From: Asaia bogorensis NBRC 16594
Lineage (GTDB): Bacteria > Pseudomonadota > Alphaproteobacteria > Acetobacterales > Acetobacteraceae
NCBI RefSeq assembly: GCF_001547995.1
Contig: NZ_AP014690.1
Coordinates: 2,105,001 to 2,169,000 of the forward strand
DNA length: 64,000 nt
Direction: 5' to 3'
Every line of letters starts with the position of its first letter. Position 1 is the first letter of the stretch. Under the pieces are notes generated by a model. That model saw only the letters and a list, made by a program, of their open reading frames with translations. It made no database searches and had not been told where the DNA came from. This document shows positions 28,262-36,947 of the stretch, piece by piece. The translations under genes were made by a program, and so were the position numbers.

Positions 28262-28297
28262 AAAAAACAATCCGCCCCGTTGGAGCGGGGCGGATTG
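28262..28297 (-). terminator. strong rho-independent terminator of tal-pgi
   Basis: A 12-base perfect stem (28286-28297 with 28268-28279, CAATCCGCCCCG) and a six-base loop, followed on the minus strand by six T (28267-28262). Confidence 0.92.
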
Positions 28298-28305
28298 CGT
28301 CAGTC

Positions 28306-31173
28306 TCAGACGGCTTTCTTGATGACCGTCGCCAGTTCGGCGAGGCCAGCTTCAAGCGGTCCCTTGATATGCACACGCAGGGCGCGACGGCCACGCTCGG
28401 ACAGCACGTCGAAATCGCCGCGCGCCTGAGCTGCCTTCACCACACTGAACGTGAAGCGTTCACCCGGCACAGCGAGATCGGCATGATCATCTGCCGTGAT
28501 CTGAAGGAACACACCGCTATCAGGGCCGCCCTTATAGGCCTGGCCGGTCGAATGTAGAAAGCGCGGGCCGAATTCGGCTGCCGTTGCGACCTTGAGCTGG
28601 TCACGCAGGTTGAGGCGAACGTTCTGGATCCACTCGCGCGTCTTCAGATCACGCTCCACATAGGCGAGAACACCCACGTAGTCGCCAGCCTTCACACGAC
28701 CGAAATGCGCCTTCAGGATTGCAAGCGCATCGCCACCGCCCAATGCCTTGGCATTGGTGTCGTCAGCGAAGAACTCGAACGCACCCGAGGTTGCAAACGG
28801 CGTCTCGGCCGGAAGCTTGCCCGTCTCGTTGAAGGCGGTCGTGAGCTTCTTGGTCTCGATCTTGCTGAACTCGACATCCGGCTGATCGAACGGATCGATT
28901 GCCAGCACCGAGCCCGCAACGGCCGTGGCATACTCCCAATGGAAGAATGCCTGGGCGATATCGAGCTTGTCAGCCAGGTCGATCGTCACAACCGGCTCAC
29001 CAGCGGCAACGAGAGCGGCAATGGCCTTTTCCTGGTTCGGGCAAGGCGCATCCGTCAGGCGCAGATAGGCGAAGACGCGATCCTTGCCGTAAACGCCCGG
29101 CGCACCGAGGGTCTCGTCATCAATCGGGATCAGGCCAGTGCCCTTCTTGCCGGTCGATTCAGCCAGAAGCTGCTCAAGCCACGCGCCAAGGTCATAGATC
29201 GCAGGCGAAGCGATGATCGTCACCTTGTCACGACCAAACTTCGTTGCGGCCGCGCCAAGGATGGCACCGAGCTGAAGCGCCGTGTTCTGCGCCGGCGGGG
29301 TGCTGGCCGAAGCGCCCTTTACGGAACGCAAAGCCGATTCGAGGAACGCACGAACGTTCAGACCAGCGGCCGCTGCGGGGACGAGACCGAAATTGGACAG
29401 CACGGAGAAACGGCCACCAATTTGCTTCTCACCGTAGAAGGTCTTCCAGAAGCCATCGCCCTTTGCCACCTGCTCCATATGCGAGCCAGGATCGGTCACG
29501 GCAACGAAATGCTTGCCGGGGGCCGAGCCGAGCGCCTTTTCGGCAGCGGCGAAGAAGTAGGCCTTCAGAATGTTCGGCTCCAGCGTGCCGCCCGACTTAG
29601 ACGAGACGATGAAAAGCGTGTTCTTCAGGTCAACAGCATTCTCGTACGTCTTCACCTGCTGCGGGTCCGTGCTGTCGAGCACGTGCAGCTTGGGGAAGCC
29701 TGCGATCTGGCCGAAGGTCTCCGAAATCACTTCCGGGCCGAGGCTCGAACCGCCCATACCGAGCAGCAGCACATCGCTAAAGCCCTTGGCCTTGACTTCG
29801 CTGGCGAAGGCTTCGAGCTCGGCGGCATGAGCCAGACGCTCATCGACGATATCGAGCCATTTCAGCCAGCTGGCTTCGTCACCGCCAGTCCAGACAGAGG
29901 CGTCCTTGGCCCAGAGCTTGCGGCCCTTGCCGGTCTTGCGCCAGTCTTCGAGAACCGCATCAGAGGCGGCTTTCAGATCGGCCGGTAGTTCGGCCTTCTG
30001 CTCGATCAGTTTGGACCCGAGAAACGTGGCCTGCTTGTTTGCTACCGCCCCAAGCAGCTGGTCGAAAGCGTCGCAGAACGAAGCGCAGCCTTCTGTTACA
30101 AGGGTCTTGGTGACGCCATCGAGGTCGAGGCCGAGCTTGGCCTGCTGCTCGAGCACCTTGAAGGCATCTTCCACGTTTTCGGTCAGGCTGGCGCGCAGCT
30201 TGCCATGATCACGGAAGGCATCGAAGGTTGCGGGCGGGATGGTGTTGACCGTGTCCTCACCGATCAGCTCTTCAACATAAAGAACGTCCGAGAAGGTCTT
30301 GTCCTTGGTGCCCGTCGAGGCCCAGAGCAGACGCTGCGGCTGAGCGCCAGCAGCGGCCAGCTTCTTCCAGCGCTCGGAAGCGGTCACTTCGAGATAGTGC
30401 TGATAGGCAACCTTGGCGTTCGCGATGGCAACCTTGCCACGCAGAGCCTTCAGCGCCTCGGCATCCTTGTCGCCTTCCTTCACGCGGCGGTCGATGGCAC
30501 CATCGATCTTGCCGTCGATGCGCGACACGAAGAACGACGCCACGCTGGCGATCTTGCTGATATCCTTGCCCGCTGCATGACGGATCTCAAGGCCCTTGAT
30601 GTAGGCTTCGAGAACGTTCTTGTAGGCTTCGAGCGAGAAAAGAAGCGTGACGTTGACGCTGATGCCTTCCGAGGTAACTTCCTGGAATGCCGGAACACCT
30701 TCAGGCGTGCCCGGAATCTTGATCATCAGGTTTTCTTCGCTCACGGCAGCCCACAGACGGCGGGCTTCGTCAGCCGTGGCCTTGGTGTCGAAAGCGAGAT
30801 AAGGCGAAACCTCAAGGCTCACATAACCATCGAGGCCCTTGGTCTGCACGAATACCGGGTGCATGACCTTGGCGGTTGCCTTGATGTCGGTGATGGCCAG
30901 CTTCTCGTAAAGCTCACCGGGGGAGAGGATTTCCTTCGCCAGCAGATCCTTGATCTGGGCGTCGTAATCCGTGCCATACCCCATGGCCTTCTCGAAGATG
31001 GCGGGGTTGGAAGTGACGCCACGCAGGCCATCTTCGTCCACCAGCTTCTTCAGGCTGCCATCGGCAGTATAGGATCTCTGGATGAAGTCCAGCCAGGGTG
31101 ACTGGCCAAATTTGGAAAGGTCACGCAGCGGGTTCCCGCTCGTGGCGGCACCCTGCTTCTGTTCGACGTCCAT
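28306..31173 (-). CDS. tal-pgi: bifunctional transaldolase / glucose-6-phosphate isomerase
   Basis: 955 residues holding two complete enzymes. Residues 1-370: transaldolase (GVTSNPAIFEKAM, MIKIPGTPEGVPA with the Schiff-base Lys, NVTLLFSLEAYKNV). Residues 380-955: glucose-6-phosphate isomerase (LLGMGGSSLGPEV, SSKSGGTLEPN, GRFSVLSNFGLVPAAAAG). The fusion is known from Gluconobacter and other acetic acid bacteria. It joins the non-oxidative pentose phosphate branch to re-formation of glucose 6-phosphate, supporting a cyclic pathway where glycolysis is incomplete. GGAG eight bases before 31173 sets the start; an in-frame codon at 31194 is less good. It has its own terminator and lies 157 bases after tkt. 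Confidence 0.95.
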   Translation of the reverse strand: MDVEQKQGAATSGNPLRDLSKFGQSPWLDFIQRSYTADGSLKKLVDEDGLRGVTSNPAIFEKAMGYGTDYDAQIKDLLAKEILSPGELYEKLAITDIKATAKVMHPVFVQTKGLDGYVSLEVSPYLAFDTKATADEARRLWAAVSEENLMIKIPGTPEGVPAFQEVTSEGISVNVTLLFSLEAYKNVLEAYIKGLEIRHAAGKDISKIASVASFFVSRIDGKIDGAIDRRVKEGDKDAEALKALRGKVAIANAKVAYQHYLEVTASERWKKLAAAGAQPQRLLWASTGTKDKTFSDVLYVEELIGEDTVNTIPPATFDAFRDHGKLRASLTENVEDAFKVLEQQAKLGLDLDGVTKTLVTEGCASFCDAFDQLLGAVANKQATFLGSKLIEQKAELPADLKAASDAVLEDWRKTGKGRKLWAKDASVWTGGDEASWLKWLDIVDERLAHAAELEAFASEVKAKGFSDVLLLGMGGSSLGPEVISETFGQIAGFPKLHVLDSTDPQQVKTYENAVDLKNTLFIVSSKSGGTLEPNILKAYFFAAAEKALGSAPGKHFVAVTDPGSHMEQVAKGDGFWKTFYGEKQIGGRFSVLSNFGLVPAAAAGLNVRAFLESALRSVKGASASTPPAQNTALQLGAILGAAATKFGRDKVTIIASPAIYDLGAWLEQLLAESTGKKGTGLIPIDDETLGAPGVYGKDRVFAYLRLTDAPCPNQEKAIAALVAAGEPVVTIDLADKLDIAQAFFHWEYATAVAGSVLAIDPFDQPDVEFSKIETKKLTTAFNETGKLPAETPFATSGAFEFFADDTNAKALGGGDALAILKAHFGRVKAGDYVGVLAYVERDLKTREWIQNVRLNLRDQLKVATAAEFGPRFLHSTGQAYKGGPDSGVFLQITADDHADLAVPGERFTFSVVKAAQARGDFDVLSERGRRALRVHIKGPLEAGLAELATVIKKAV

Positions 31174-31289
31174 GACGTACTCCTGTCTGTCCACCTGACG
31201 GGTTCCCTGTGGACACCCGTCTCAGCTCAGGTCGGCCTTCCGACCCTGACCTCAAATTGAGGGGGCCAAAGCACGCTAGGGCCCCGAAA

Positions 31290-31318
31290 GGCCCGACCGC
31301 CGAGGAAGCGGTCAGGCC
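31290..31318 (-). terminator. terminator of tkt
   Basis: An 11-base stem with one G-U pair (31308-31318 with 31290-31300) and seven-base loop just after the tkt stop; on the minus strand it is followed by TTT and a second GC-rich stretch. Confidence 0.7.
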
Positions 31319-31330
31319 CCGGTAGTCGTC

Positions 31331-33451
31331 TTACTTGCGGGCAGCCTGCTCGCGGGCCGCGTCGTAAACCTTCTCCGGCGTGAAGCCGAACTTGGTGAGA
31401 AGGCTCTTGAGCGGTGCCGAGGCGCCGAAGCTGTTCATCGCGATGATCGAACCGCCGATGCCGGTGTAACGATCCCACCCGAAAGCGGCAGCCTGTTCAA
31501 CAGCCACACGTCCCTTGACGTCCGGCGGCAGCACGCTGTCCTTATAGGCCTGATCCTGCTCCTCGAAGAGGTCGAAGGACGGGAAGGAAACGACGCGGGC
31601 CTTGATGCCTTCGGCCGTCAGCTTCTCATAGGCGTCAACCACCAGCGAGACTTCCGAACCAGAAGCCATCAGGATCACATCCGGCTTGCCTTCACAGCTT
31701 GCCAGGACATAAGCGCCCTTTGCCACGCCAGCGGCGGAGGCATACTTGCTGCGGTCCAGCGTCGGCAGGTTCTGACGGCTCAGAACGAGCACGGCAGGCT
31801 TGTGCGTCTGCGGGATCAGGGTGCGCCAGGCTTCAGACACTTCGTTGGCGTCGCCGGGACGAATGGTCATGATACCAGGTGTGGCGCGCAGCTGGGCCAG
31901 CTGCTCGATCGGCTGATGTGTCGGACCGTCTTCACCAACACCGATGGAGTCATGGGTGAAGATGTAGATGACCGGCAGCTCCATGAGAGCCGACAGACGG
32001 ATCGGGGCCTTCATGTAATCCGAGAAGATCAGGAAGCCCGAACCGTAGGTGCGCAGGCCAGCCAGCGCCATACCGTTGCAGATCGACCCCATGGCGTGTT
32101 CGCGAATGCCGAAATGGACATTGCGGCCGCCATAAGTACCACCCCACTGCGGCGGCTGGAACGAACCAGCGCCCTCGAAGGTCAGGTTCGTCTTGGTCGA
32201 GGGCGAAAGGTCAGCCGAACCACCGATCATCCAGGGGATGTTCTTGGCGACGGCGTTGATCAGCTTGCCCGAGCTGGCGCGCGAGGCAACACCCTTGGCG
32301 TCGGCTTCCCAAACCGGAATATCCTTGTCCCAGCCTTCCGGCAGACGACGCTCGAAGATCGCGCGCAGCTCGGCGGCTTCCTTCGGATATTCGCTGGTGT
32401 AGCGGTCGAACAGCGCATGCCATTCCGCACGAGCCTTGGCACCGCGCTTGCCGAGGCCTTCCTGGAAGTGCTCCAGAACGCCTTCCGGCACATGGAAAGC
32501 ATCGGTCCAGGGCCAGTGATAGGCCTTCTTCGCGCCGGCGATTTCTTCTTCGCCAAGCGGCTCGCCATGGGCAGAGGCCGTACCGGCCTTCTTGGGCGCA
32601 CCGAAACCGATCACCGTGTGCATCACGATGAGGCTCGGACGATCCTTGACCGAACGGGCTTCCTCAAGAGCCTTGCTGACAGCGGCGATGTCATTGACAT
32701 CGTTGACCGTCACCACGTGCCACTTATAGGCGCGGAAACGCTCAGCCACGTTTTCCGTGAAGGCGAGATCGGTCGAACCTTCGATCGAAATCTGGTTGGA
32801 GTCATACAGCCAGATCAGGTTGCCCAGACCCAGGTGACCCGCCATCGAAGCCGCTTCAGATGAAACGCCTTCCATCATGTCGCCGTCACCACAGAACACA
32901 TAGGTGTGGTAGTCGAACAGATCGAAGCCGGGGCGGTTGTAATGGGCAGCGAGATACTTCTCGGCCATTGCCATACCGACGGAGTTGCCACAGCCCTGAC
33001 CCAGCGGGCCGGTGGTGGTCTCAACGCCGGAGGTGTGGCGGAATTCCGGATGACCAGGGGTCTTGGAATTCAGCTGACGGAACTGCTTGAGATCTTCGAG
33101 GGTCAGCGACGGGCTGTCGAGAACCTTGTCCTTCACCACATCGCGGATGCCGGTCAGGTAAATCGTCGAATACAGCAGCATCGACGCGTGACCGACGGAC
33201 AGCACGAAACGGTCGCGGCCAGGCCACAGCGGATCGGCCGGATCGTATTTCAGGTCGTTCTGCCAGAGGGTGTACATGACAGGAGCCAGCGCCATGGCCG
33301 TTCCCGGATGGCCTGAGTCGGCCTTTTCCACACCATCCATCGACAGGGTGCGGATGGTGTTGATGCTCAGCTGCGCGATGTCAGAGACACTGGCGCCGGC
33401 CGCTCCACCGGTTTCCGCGCCGAACGCGGACGGGTTGCTACAAGAACGCAT
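31331..33451 (-). CDS. tkt: transketolase
   Basis: Thiamine diphosphate enzyme of the non-oxidative pentose phosphate branch. 706 residues. Motifs: SGHPGTAMALAPVMYTL, GPLGQGCGNSVGMAMAEKYL, the ThDP motif FCGDGDMMEGVSSEAAS, and EHAMGSICNGMALAG and THDSIGVGEDGPTHQPIEQ in the pyrimidine domain. The start is ambiguous: ATG at 33451 lies ten bases after GGAGG, while a TTG directly before it (33454) is seven bases away. It is the first gene of the carbon block. Confidence 0.96.
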   Translation of the reverse strand: MRSCSNPSAFGAETGGAAGASVSDIAQLSINTIRTLSMDGVEKADSGHPGTAMALAPVMYTLWQNDLKYDPADPLWPGRDRFVLSVGHASMLLYSTIYLTGIRDVVKDKVLDSPSLTLEDLKQFRQLNSKTPGHPEFRHTSGVETTTGPLGQGCGNSVGMAMAEKYLAAHYNRPGFDLFDYHTYVFCGDGDMMEGVSSEAASMAGHLGLGNLIWLYDSNQISIEGSTDLAFTENVAERFRAYKWHVVTVNDVNDIAAVSKALEEARSVKDRPSLIVMHTVIGFGAPKKAGTASAHGEPLGEEEIAGAKKAYHWPWTDAFHVPEGVLEHFQEGLGKRGAKARAEWHALFDRYTSEYPKEAAELRAIFERRLPEGWDKDIPVWEADAKGVASRASSGKLINAVAKNIPWMIGGSADLSPSTKTNLTFEGAGSFQPPQWGGTYGGRNVHFGIREHAMGSICNGMALAGLRTYGSGFLIFSDYMKAPIRLSALMELPVIYIFTHDSIGVGEDGPTHQPIEQLAQLRATPGIMTIRPGDANEVSEAWRTLIPQTHKPAVLVLSRQNLPTLDRSKYASAAGVAKGAYVLASCEGKPDVILMASGSEVSLVVDAYEKLTAEGIKARVVSFPSFDLFEEQDQAYKDSVLPPDVKGRVAVEQAAAFGWDRYTGIGGSIIAMNSFGASAPLKSLLTKFGFTPEKVYDAAREQAARK

Positions 33452-34872
33452 CAAAAATCGACCTCCGAATTAACTCTCTGCGATGGAAAACCATCAGCCG
33501 GACAGACACCAATGTTCAAGACCGGTTTGCTGTCCGAGACAACCCCATCGGGGATCCTTTTCGTATCGGCGACCATGCAGAGTCAGCGACCACCCTCACC
33601 TTGCACGGCGCACCGTGGGGAGGCGGTTTCCAAACACCCTGACCATACGCCCTGGTCAGCGCGATGTTCCGCTGGACTGCACATATTGCCTCAAATTCCC
33701 GACAGCATTGAAACCAGACTGAAGCCTACCGGCCAGGCAATACATTGCGTTGCGCATAAAGCGCCCATTGCCCACATTGTGCTAGAGCCAAAACCATCAC
33801 GACTGCTCGACTACACGAAAATTTGCAGCATTTGCCGCGACGCGGTCGCAACTGGGGCCGCGCAACGATGGATGGAGTTGCTGTAAACCCGCCTCTTATC
33901 GCTTTTCCCCGCCCAACGGCCCATCCAAGGCGTGTCGGTGGCTCCGCCGGGGTTGTCATACGATCTTCATGATGAGCGACGAAATCGAGACGGGGCGGCT
34001 CACCAACCTGACGCCCGTCTGTTTCACTTTTCTCGCAGAGGGCGCTGCTGGCCGGGCCGTCGTGAAACTCATATGTCCTACACAGGTCGTTCTGCGCTGA
34101 GGCGACCGGGTAGCGGGCGCTTTGAGGGACTGCACCAGCTTGCCCCTCGCGCCGCCAGCCACTTCAACACTTCGCCCCGACGCGCACTTGGTTGGAGAGC
34201 TCCCCATCATCCACTTCCCGCGAACGCGAATTCCAGCCAGACCACCCTCTTGTGACGATCAACACGCATAGCGCCGGGAAGGTGCCGGTCCATTCACGCG
34301 TTTACGGGTCGGGTGCATCATCATGGCAAAGGAATGATAAGGCGTTGCTATCCTCGCTCCCGTGATGGCGCCCCCTTGGGCGCACCCCGCGTCAGCAGAG
34401 CCATGCAACAAGGTGTTCTTCCACCCTCTGAGGCGCCCGGTCGCCCGGTATCGATACCACCTGCTTCCGGCCCTGAATCAACGGCTTGGGGCGCTTTATC
34501 TCGTGCTGCCTCGCATCGGCACCCAATGACCCACGAGACGCTCCGCGCGATCTCCAGATGGCTCTCGAGCAGACGACAACCATCAGCAATCGAGCGATGG
34601 CACCACACAAGCGAGCCCACCATTTGCAAAGGTCCATCTGATGGATAGCAGCCCTTAGCCCCCTGCCCATTGGCCGAACCAAACAGGCTCGCTGCATCGC
34701 CCGACTACCTCGCAAGGTGCGCTTCGAGCGCAGCATCAGAGGGCAAGTCACCACAGGACACGAGCCATCTAAATCTACAGGGCTTCTTTCGGATCGACCG
34801 GGGCTCGGCTATGATTTCTCTCTGCGATCCCCGTGACCGCGCCAGTTCAGGAATGAGAGTCTCCACCCCACG
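33452..34872. other. 1.4 kb stretch without a recognisable gene
   Basis: Several 60-125 codon frames exist on both strands, but none has a family-like sequence, a good ribosome site or a plausible domain. The tkt promoter must lie in the first part. Visible structures are the dyad at 33639-33659, an imperfect hairpin around 33991-34015 (AGACGGGGCG against CGCCCGTCT) and GCGCCC-CTT-GGGCGC-type pairing near 34369-34385. I looked for tmRNA, RNase P RNA and SRP RNA signatures and found none. A TATGAT at about 34810 could be a -10 box for the ankyrin gene. Confidence 0.5.
33639..33659. promoter_or_regulatory. operator-like inverted repeat upstream of tkt
   Basis: A perfect dyad CTGACCA-N7-TGGTCAG lies about 190 bases before the tkt start in a region without genes. 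The form suits a dimeric regulator. No second copy was noticed before zwf or gnd. Confidence 0.35.
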
Positions 34873-35388
34873 ATGACCGAGATGATGCCGGCAGGCAGTT
34901 TTTCGCCAGAACAGATCACCGCGCTTTTCATCGATGCCGCCCGCGTGGACGACACCGACATGCTGACGCAATTTCTCGATGCAGGCATGACAGTCGATGC
35001 ACAGGACAGCCGCGGCTACACGGCTTTGATCGTAGCGGCCTATAATGGCGTCCTGCCCGCGACGGCGCTGCTTCTTGAACGCGGCGCCAACCCTGACATG
35101 CAGGATGCAAAAGGTGCGACAGCCCTGTCGGGGGTCGCCTTCAAGGGGCATCTTGCCGTGGCCGAATTGCTCGTCAGCGCAGGCGCCAGTCTCGATATAC
35201 CCAGCCATCTGGGCCGCACGCCGCTCATGTTTGCCGTCATGTTCGGACGTCAGGATATGGTGCGGTTTCTGCTCTCGAAGGGTGCCAATCCTGCCCATCG
35301 TGATGCAGAAGGCCTGTCCGTGCTCGATATCGCGGAATCGCATGGGCAGAGCCATCTTTTCACCTCAAGCGAAGCGGATTTCTCATGA
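34873..35388 (+). CDS. ankyrin repeat protein
   Basis: 171 residues, almost entirely four ankyrin repeats of 33 residues, with repeat cores such as DSRGYTALIVAAYNG, DAKGATALSGVAFKGHLAVAELL and SHLGRTPLMFAVMFGRQDMVRFLL. No signal peptide or membrane helix is seen, so it should be a cytoplasmic protein-binding module. Small bacterial ankyrin proteins of this type often sit beside catalase genes, but no catalase is here. Its stop overlaps the hisC start (ATGA), so the two are translationally coupled. The partner is unknown. Confidence 0.88.
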   Translation: MTEMMPAGSFSPEQITALFIDAARVDDTDMLTQFLDAGMTVDAQDSRGYTALIVAAYNGVLPATALLLERGANPDMQDAKGATALSGVAFKGHLAVAELLVSAGASLDIPSHLGRTPLMFAVMFGRQDMVRFLLSKGANPAHRDAEGLSVLDIAESHGQSHLFTSSEADFS

Positions 35389-36452
35389 GCCGGTTCTGGA
35401 ACCCGCTGGTTGCGGATCTGCACCCCTATATCCCGGGCGAGCAGCCGCATTTCACTGATATCCTCAAGCTCAACACCAACGAGCTTCCCTATGGACCGAG
35501 CCCGGCCGCGCTGAGCGTCATGCAGGAAGGCTGCAACGATAGCCTGCGGCTCTATCCGGACCCCACAGCCCGTGATCTGCGCCAGAGCATCGCGTCGGTC
35601 TATGACACGGTGCCGGAGCGCGTTTTTGTCGGTAACGGGTCTGACGAAGTGCTGGCCCATGCCTTTCGGGCGCTGATCGCACCGGAAGCGCCCATGCTCT
35701 TTGCCGATGTGAGCTACGGGTTCTATCCCGTCTATTGCGGTCTGTTCGGTCAACCCTATCAGGAAATACCGCTCAACGAACGCTTCGAGATCGACATCGA
35801 GGATTATGCCATCCCGTGCGGCGGCATCGCAATTGCCAATCCTAACGCCAATACCGGGCACGCCCTGTCACTCGGGGCGATCTCGCGCCTTGCAACGCTG
35901 CAGCCTGACCGCACCATCATCATCGACGAAGCCTATGTCGATTTTGGCGCCGAGTCCGCTGTGTCCCTCACCCGGGAGCATGACAATCTGCTGGTCGTGC
36001 AAACCCTTTCGAAGTCGCGCGCCCTAGCCGGATTGCGGGTTGGTTACGCCATAGGCCACCCGGACCTGATTGAGGGACTGATCCGGGTCAAGGACAGTTT
36101 CAACTCCTATCCGCTCAGCCGCCTCGCCCAGGCCGGGGCCTCTGCCGCCATTGCCGATACGGCCTGGCTGATTTCGACCACCGGGCGGGTTATGGCGAGC
36201 CGCGACAGGTTTGTGCAGGCCATGAGCGGGTTGGGCTTTGACATTCTGCCCTCCTGTGCCAATTTCGTTCTGGTGCACCATCCCGCGCACAAAGCTGGCG
36301 ATCTGCTGGCCGGGCTTCGGGAGCGCCACATCATCGTCCGGCAGCTGAGTGCCCCTCGCATACGCGACTGGCTTCGCATCACGATCGGCACGGATGATGA
36401 GATGAGCCGCCTGATCGAGGCGCTTGCTTCAATGGGTCTGACCGCGCGCTGA
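35385..36452 (+). CDS. hisC: histidinol-phosphate aminotransferase
   Basis: PLP-dependent aminotransferase of fold type I, 355 residues, acting in histidine synthesis on imidazole acetol phosphate and possibly also on aromatic keto acids. Motifs: KLNTNELPYGPSP, GNGSDEVLAHAFRAL, NPNANTGHALS, IDEAYVDFG and the PLP Lys in TLSKSRALAGLRVGYA. Other his genes are not in the window, so it is a dispersed copy. It is coupled to the ankyrin gene upstream. Confidence 0.93.
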   Translation: MSRFWNPLVADLHPYIPGEQPHFTDILKLNTNELPYGPSPAALSVMQEGCNDSLRLYPDPTARDLRQSIASVYDTVPERVFVGNGSDEVLAHAFRALIAPEAPMLFADVSYGFYPVYCGLFGQPYQEIPLNERFEIDIEDYAIPCGGIAIANPNANTGHALSLGAISRLATLQPDRTIIIDEAYVDFGAESAVSLTREHDNLLVVQTLSKSRALAGLRVGYAIGHPDLIEGLIRVKDSFNSYPLSRLAQAGASAAIADTAWLISTTGRVMASRDRFVQAMSGLGFDILPSCANFVLVHHPAHKAGDLLAGLRERHIIVRQLSAPRIRDWLRITIGTDDEMSRLIEALASMGLTAR

Positions 36453-36576
36453 GTGTCAGCGCAGTCACCCTTCTGACCTTCACATGACGGGGCTGGCCCG
36501 GCGCGATGAGTCGTCGGTCTGGTTCCATGCCGAAAAACGAGTCCCGGGCTGACCGGGCAGATAAAGAGATTTTACG

Positions 36577-36861
36577 ATGCGTTCGTACACAGGACAGCTT
36601 TCAGACAACCAGCCCATCCGGCGCAACTTGGCCGAGAAGCAGAAGCAGCTGCGTGACCTCAAGGAAACGCTCGCGACAATGAAGCCGCATACATCGCCTT
36701 CGCTGAAGGAAAGTGTGCAACGTCGTATCCGCGAACTCGAGGTCGAGATCCGTACCGCGCCACGCAATGACAAACCCGCGACGCAGGACAAGGCACAGCG
36801 CAACGAGCGTCAGCGCCGTGCGCCGCGCCGCGCCCATCATGCCGAGACATTTGGCGAGTAA
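36577..36861 (+). CDS. small basic coiled-coil protein, unknown function
   Basis: 94 residues, very rich in Arg, Lys, Glu and Gln. Residues 15-60 are predicted coiled coil (NLAEKQKQLRDLKETLATM, then SVQRRIRELEVEI), followed by a disordered, strongly basic tail (RQRRAPRRAHHAE). No family recognised. The ribosome site is modest (AAGAGA). An RNA- or DNA-associated small protein is conceivable from charge alone. Confidence 0.6.
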   Translation: MRSYTGQLSDNQPIRRNLAEKQKQLRDLKETLATMKPHTSPSLKESVQRRIRELEVEIRTAPRNDKPATQDKAQRNERQRRAPRRAHHAETFGE

Positions 36862-36874
36862 TCTCGTTCGATCA

Positions 36875-36905
36875 GGCGCCCCTCACCCGAGGTGAGCAGG
36901 GCGCC
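36875..36905 (+). terminator. GC-rich hairpin after the small coiled-coil gene
   Basis: GGCGCCCCTCACC (36875-36887) pairs with GGTGAG-CA-GGGCGCC (36891-36905) around a three-base loop, with a two-base bulge. There is no T run, so termination is uncertain; it lies in the leader of the next gene. Confidence 0.45.
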
Positions 36906-36947
36906 GACCCGGAGTCGAACAAAGGCTTGCCCCGCAGGAGAAACGTG

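Noticed and set aside
33512-33886. 124-codon frame upstream of tkt
   Set aside because: Composition and lack of any hydrophobic core or motif make it unlike a protein; no ribosome site of note.
34392-34754. 120-codon minus-strand frame upstream of the ankyrin gene
   Set aside because: Arg/Cys-rich random-looking product; overlapping frames on the same strand are equally long, which argues for non-coding DNA.
33452-34872. Possible tmRNA, RNase P RNA or SRP RNA in the gene-free stretch
   Set aside because: I searched by eye for the conserved tag start, the RNase P core and the SRP Alu/domain IV sequences and found none. A covariance-model search would decide.
36895-36935. tRNA-like string GGAGTCGAAC near the aminopeptidase leader
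   Set aside because: It lacks the acceptor, anticodon and D arms; the surrounding bases form a different GC-rich hairpin.
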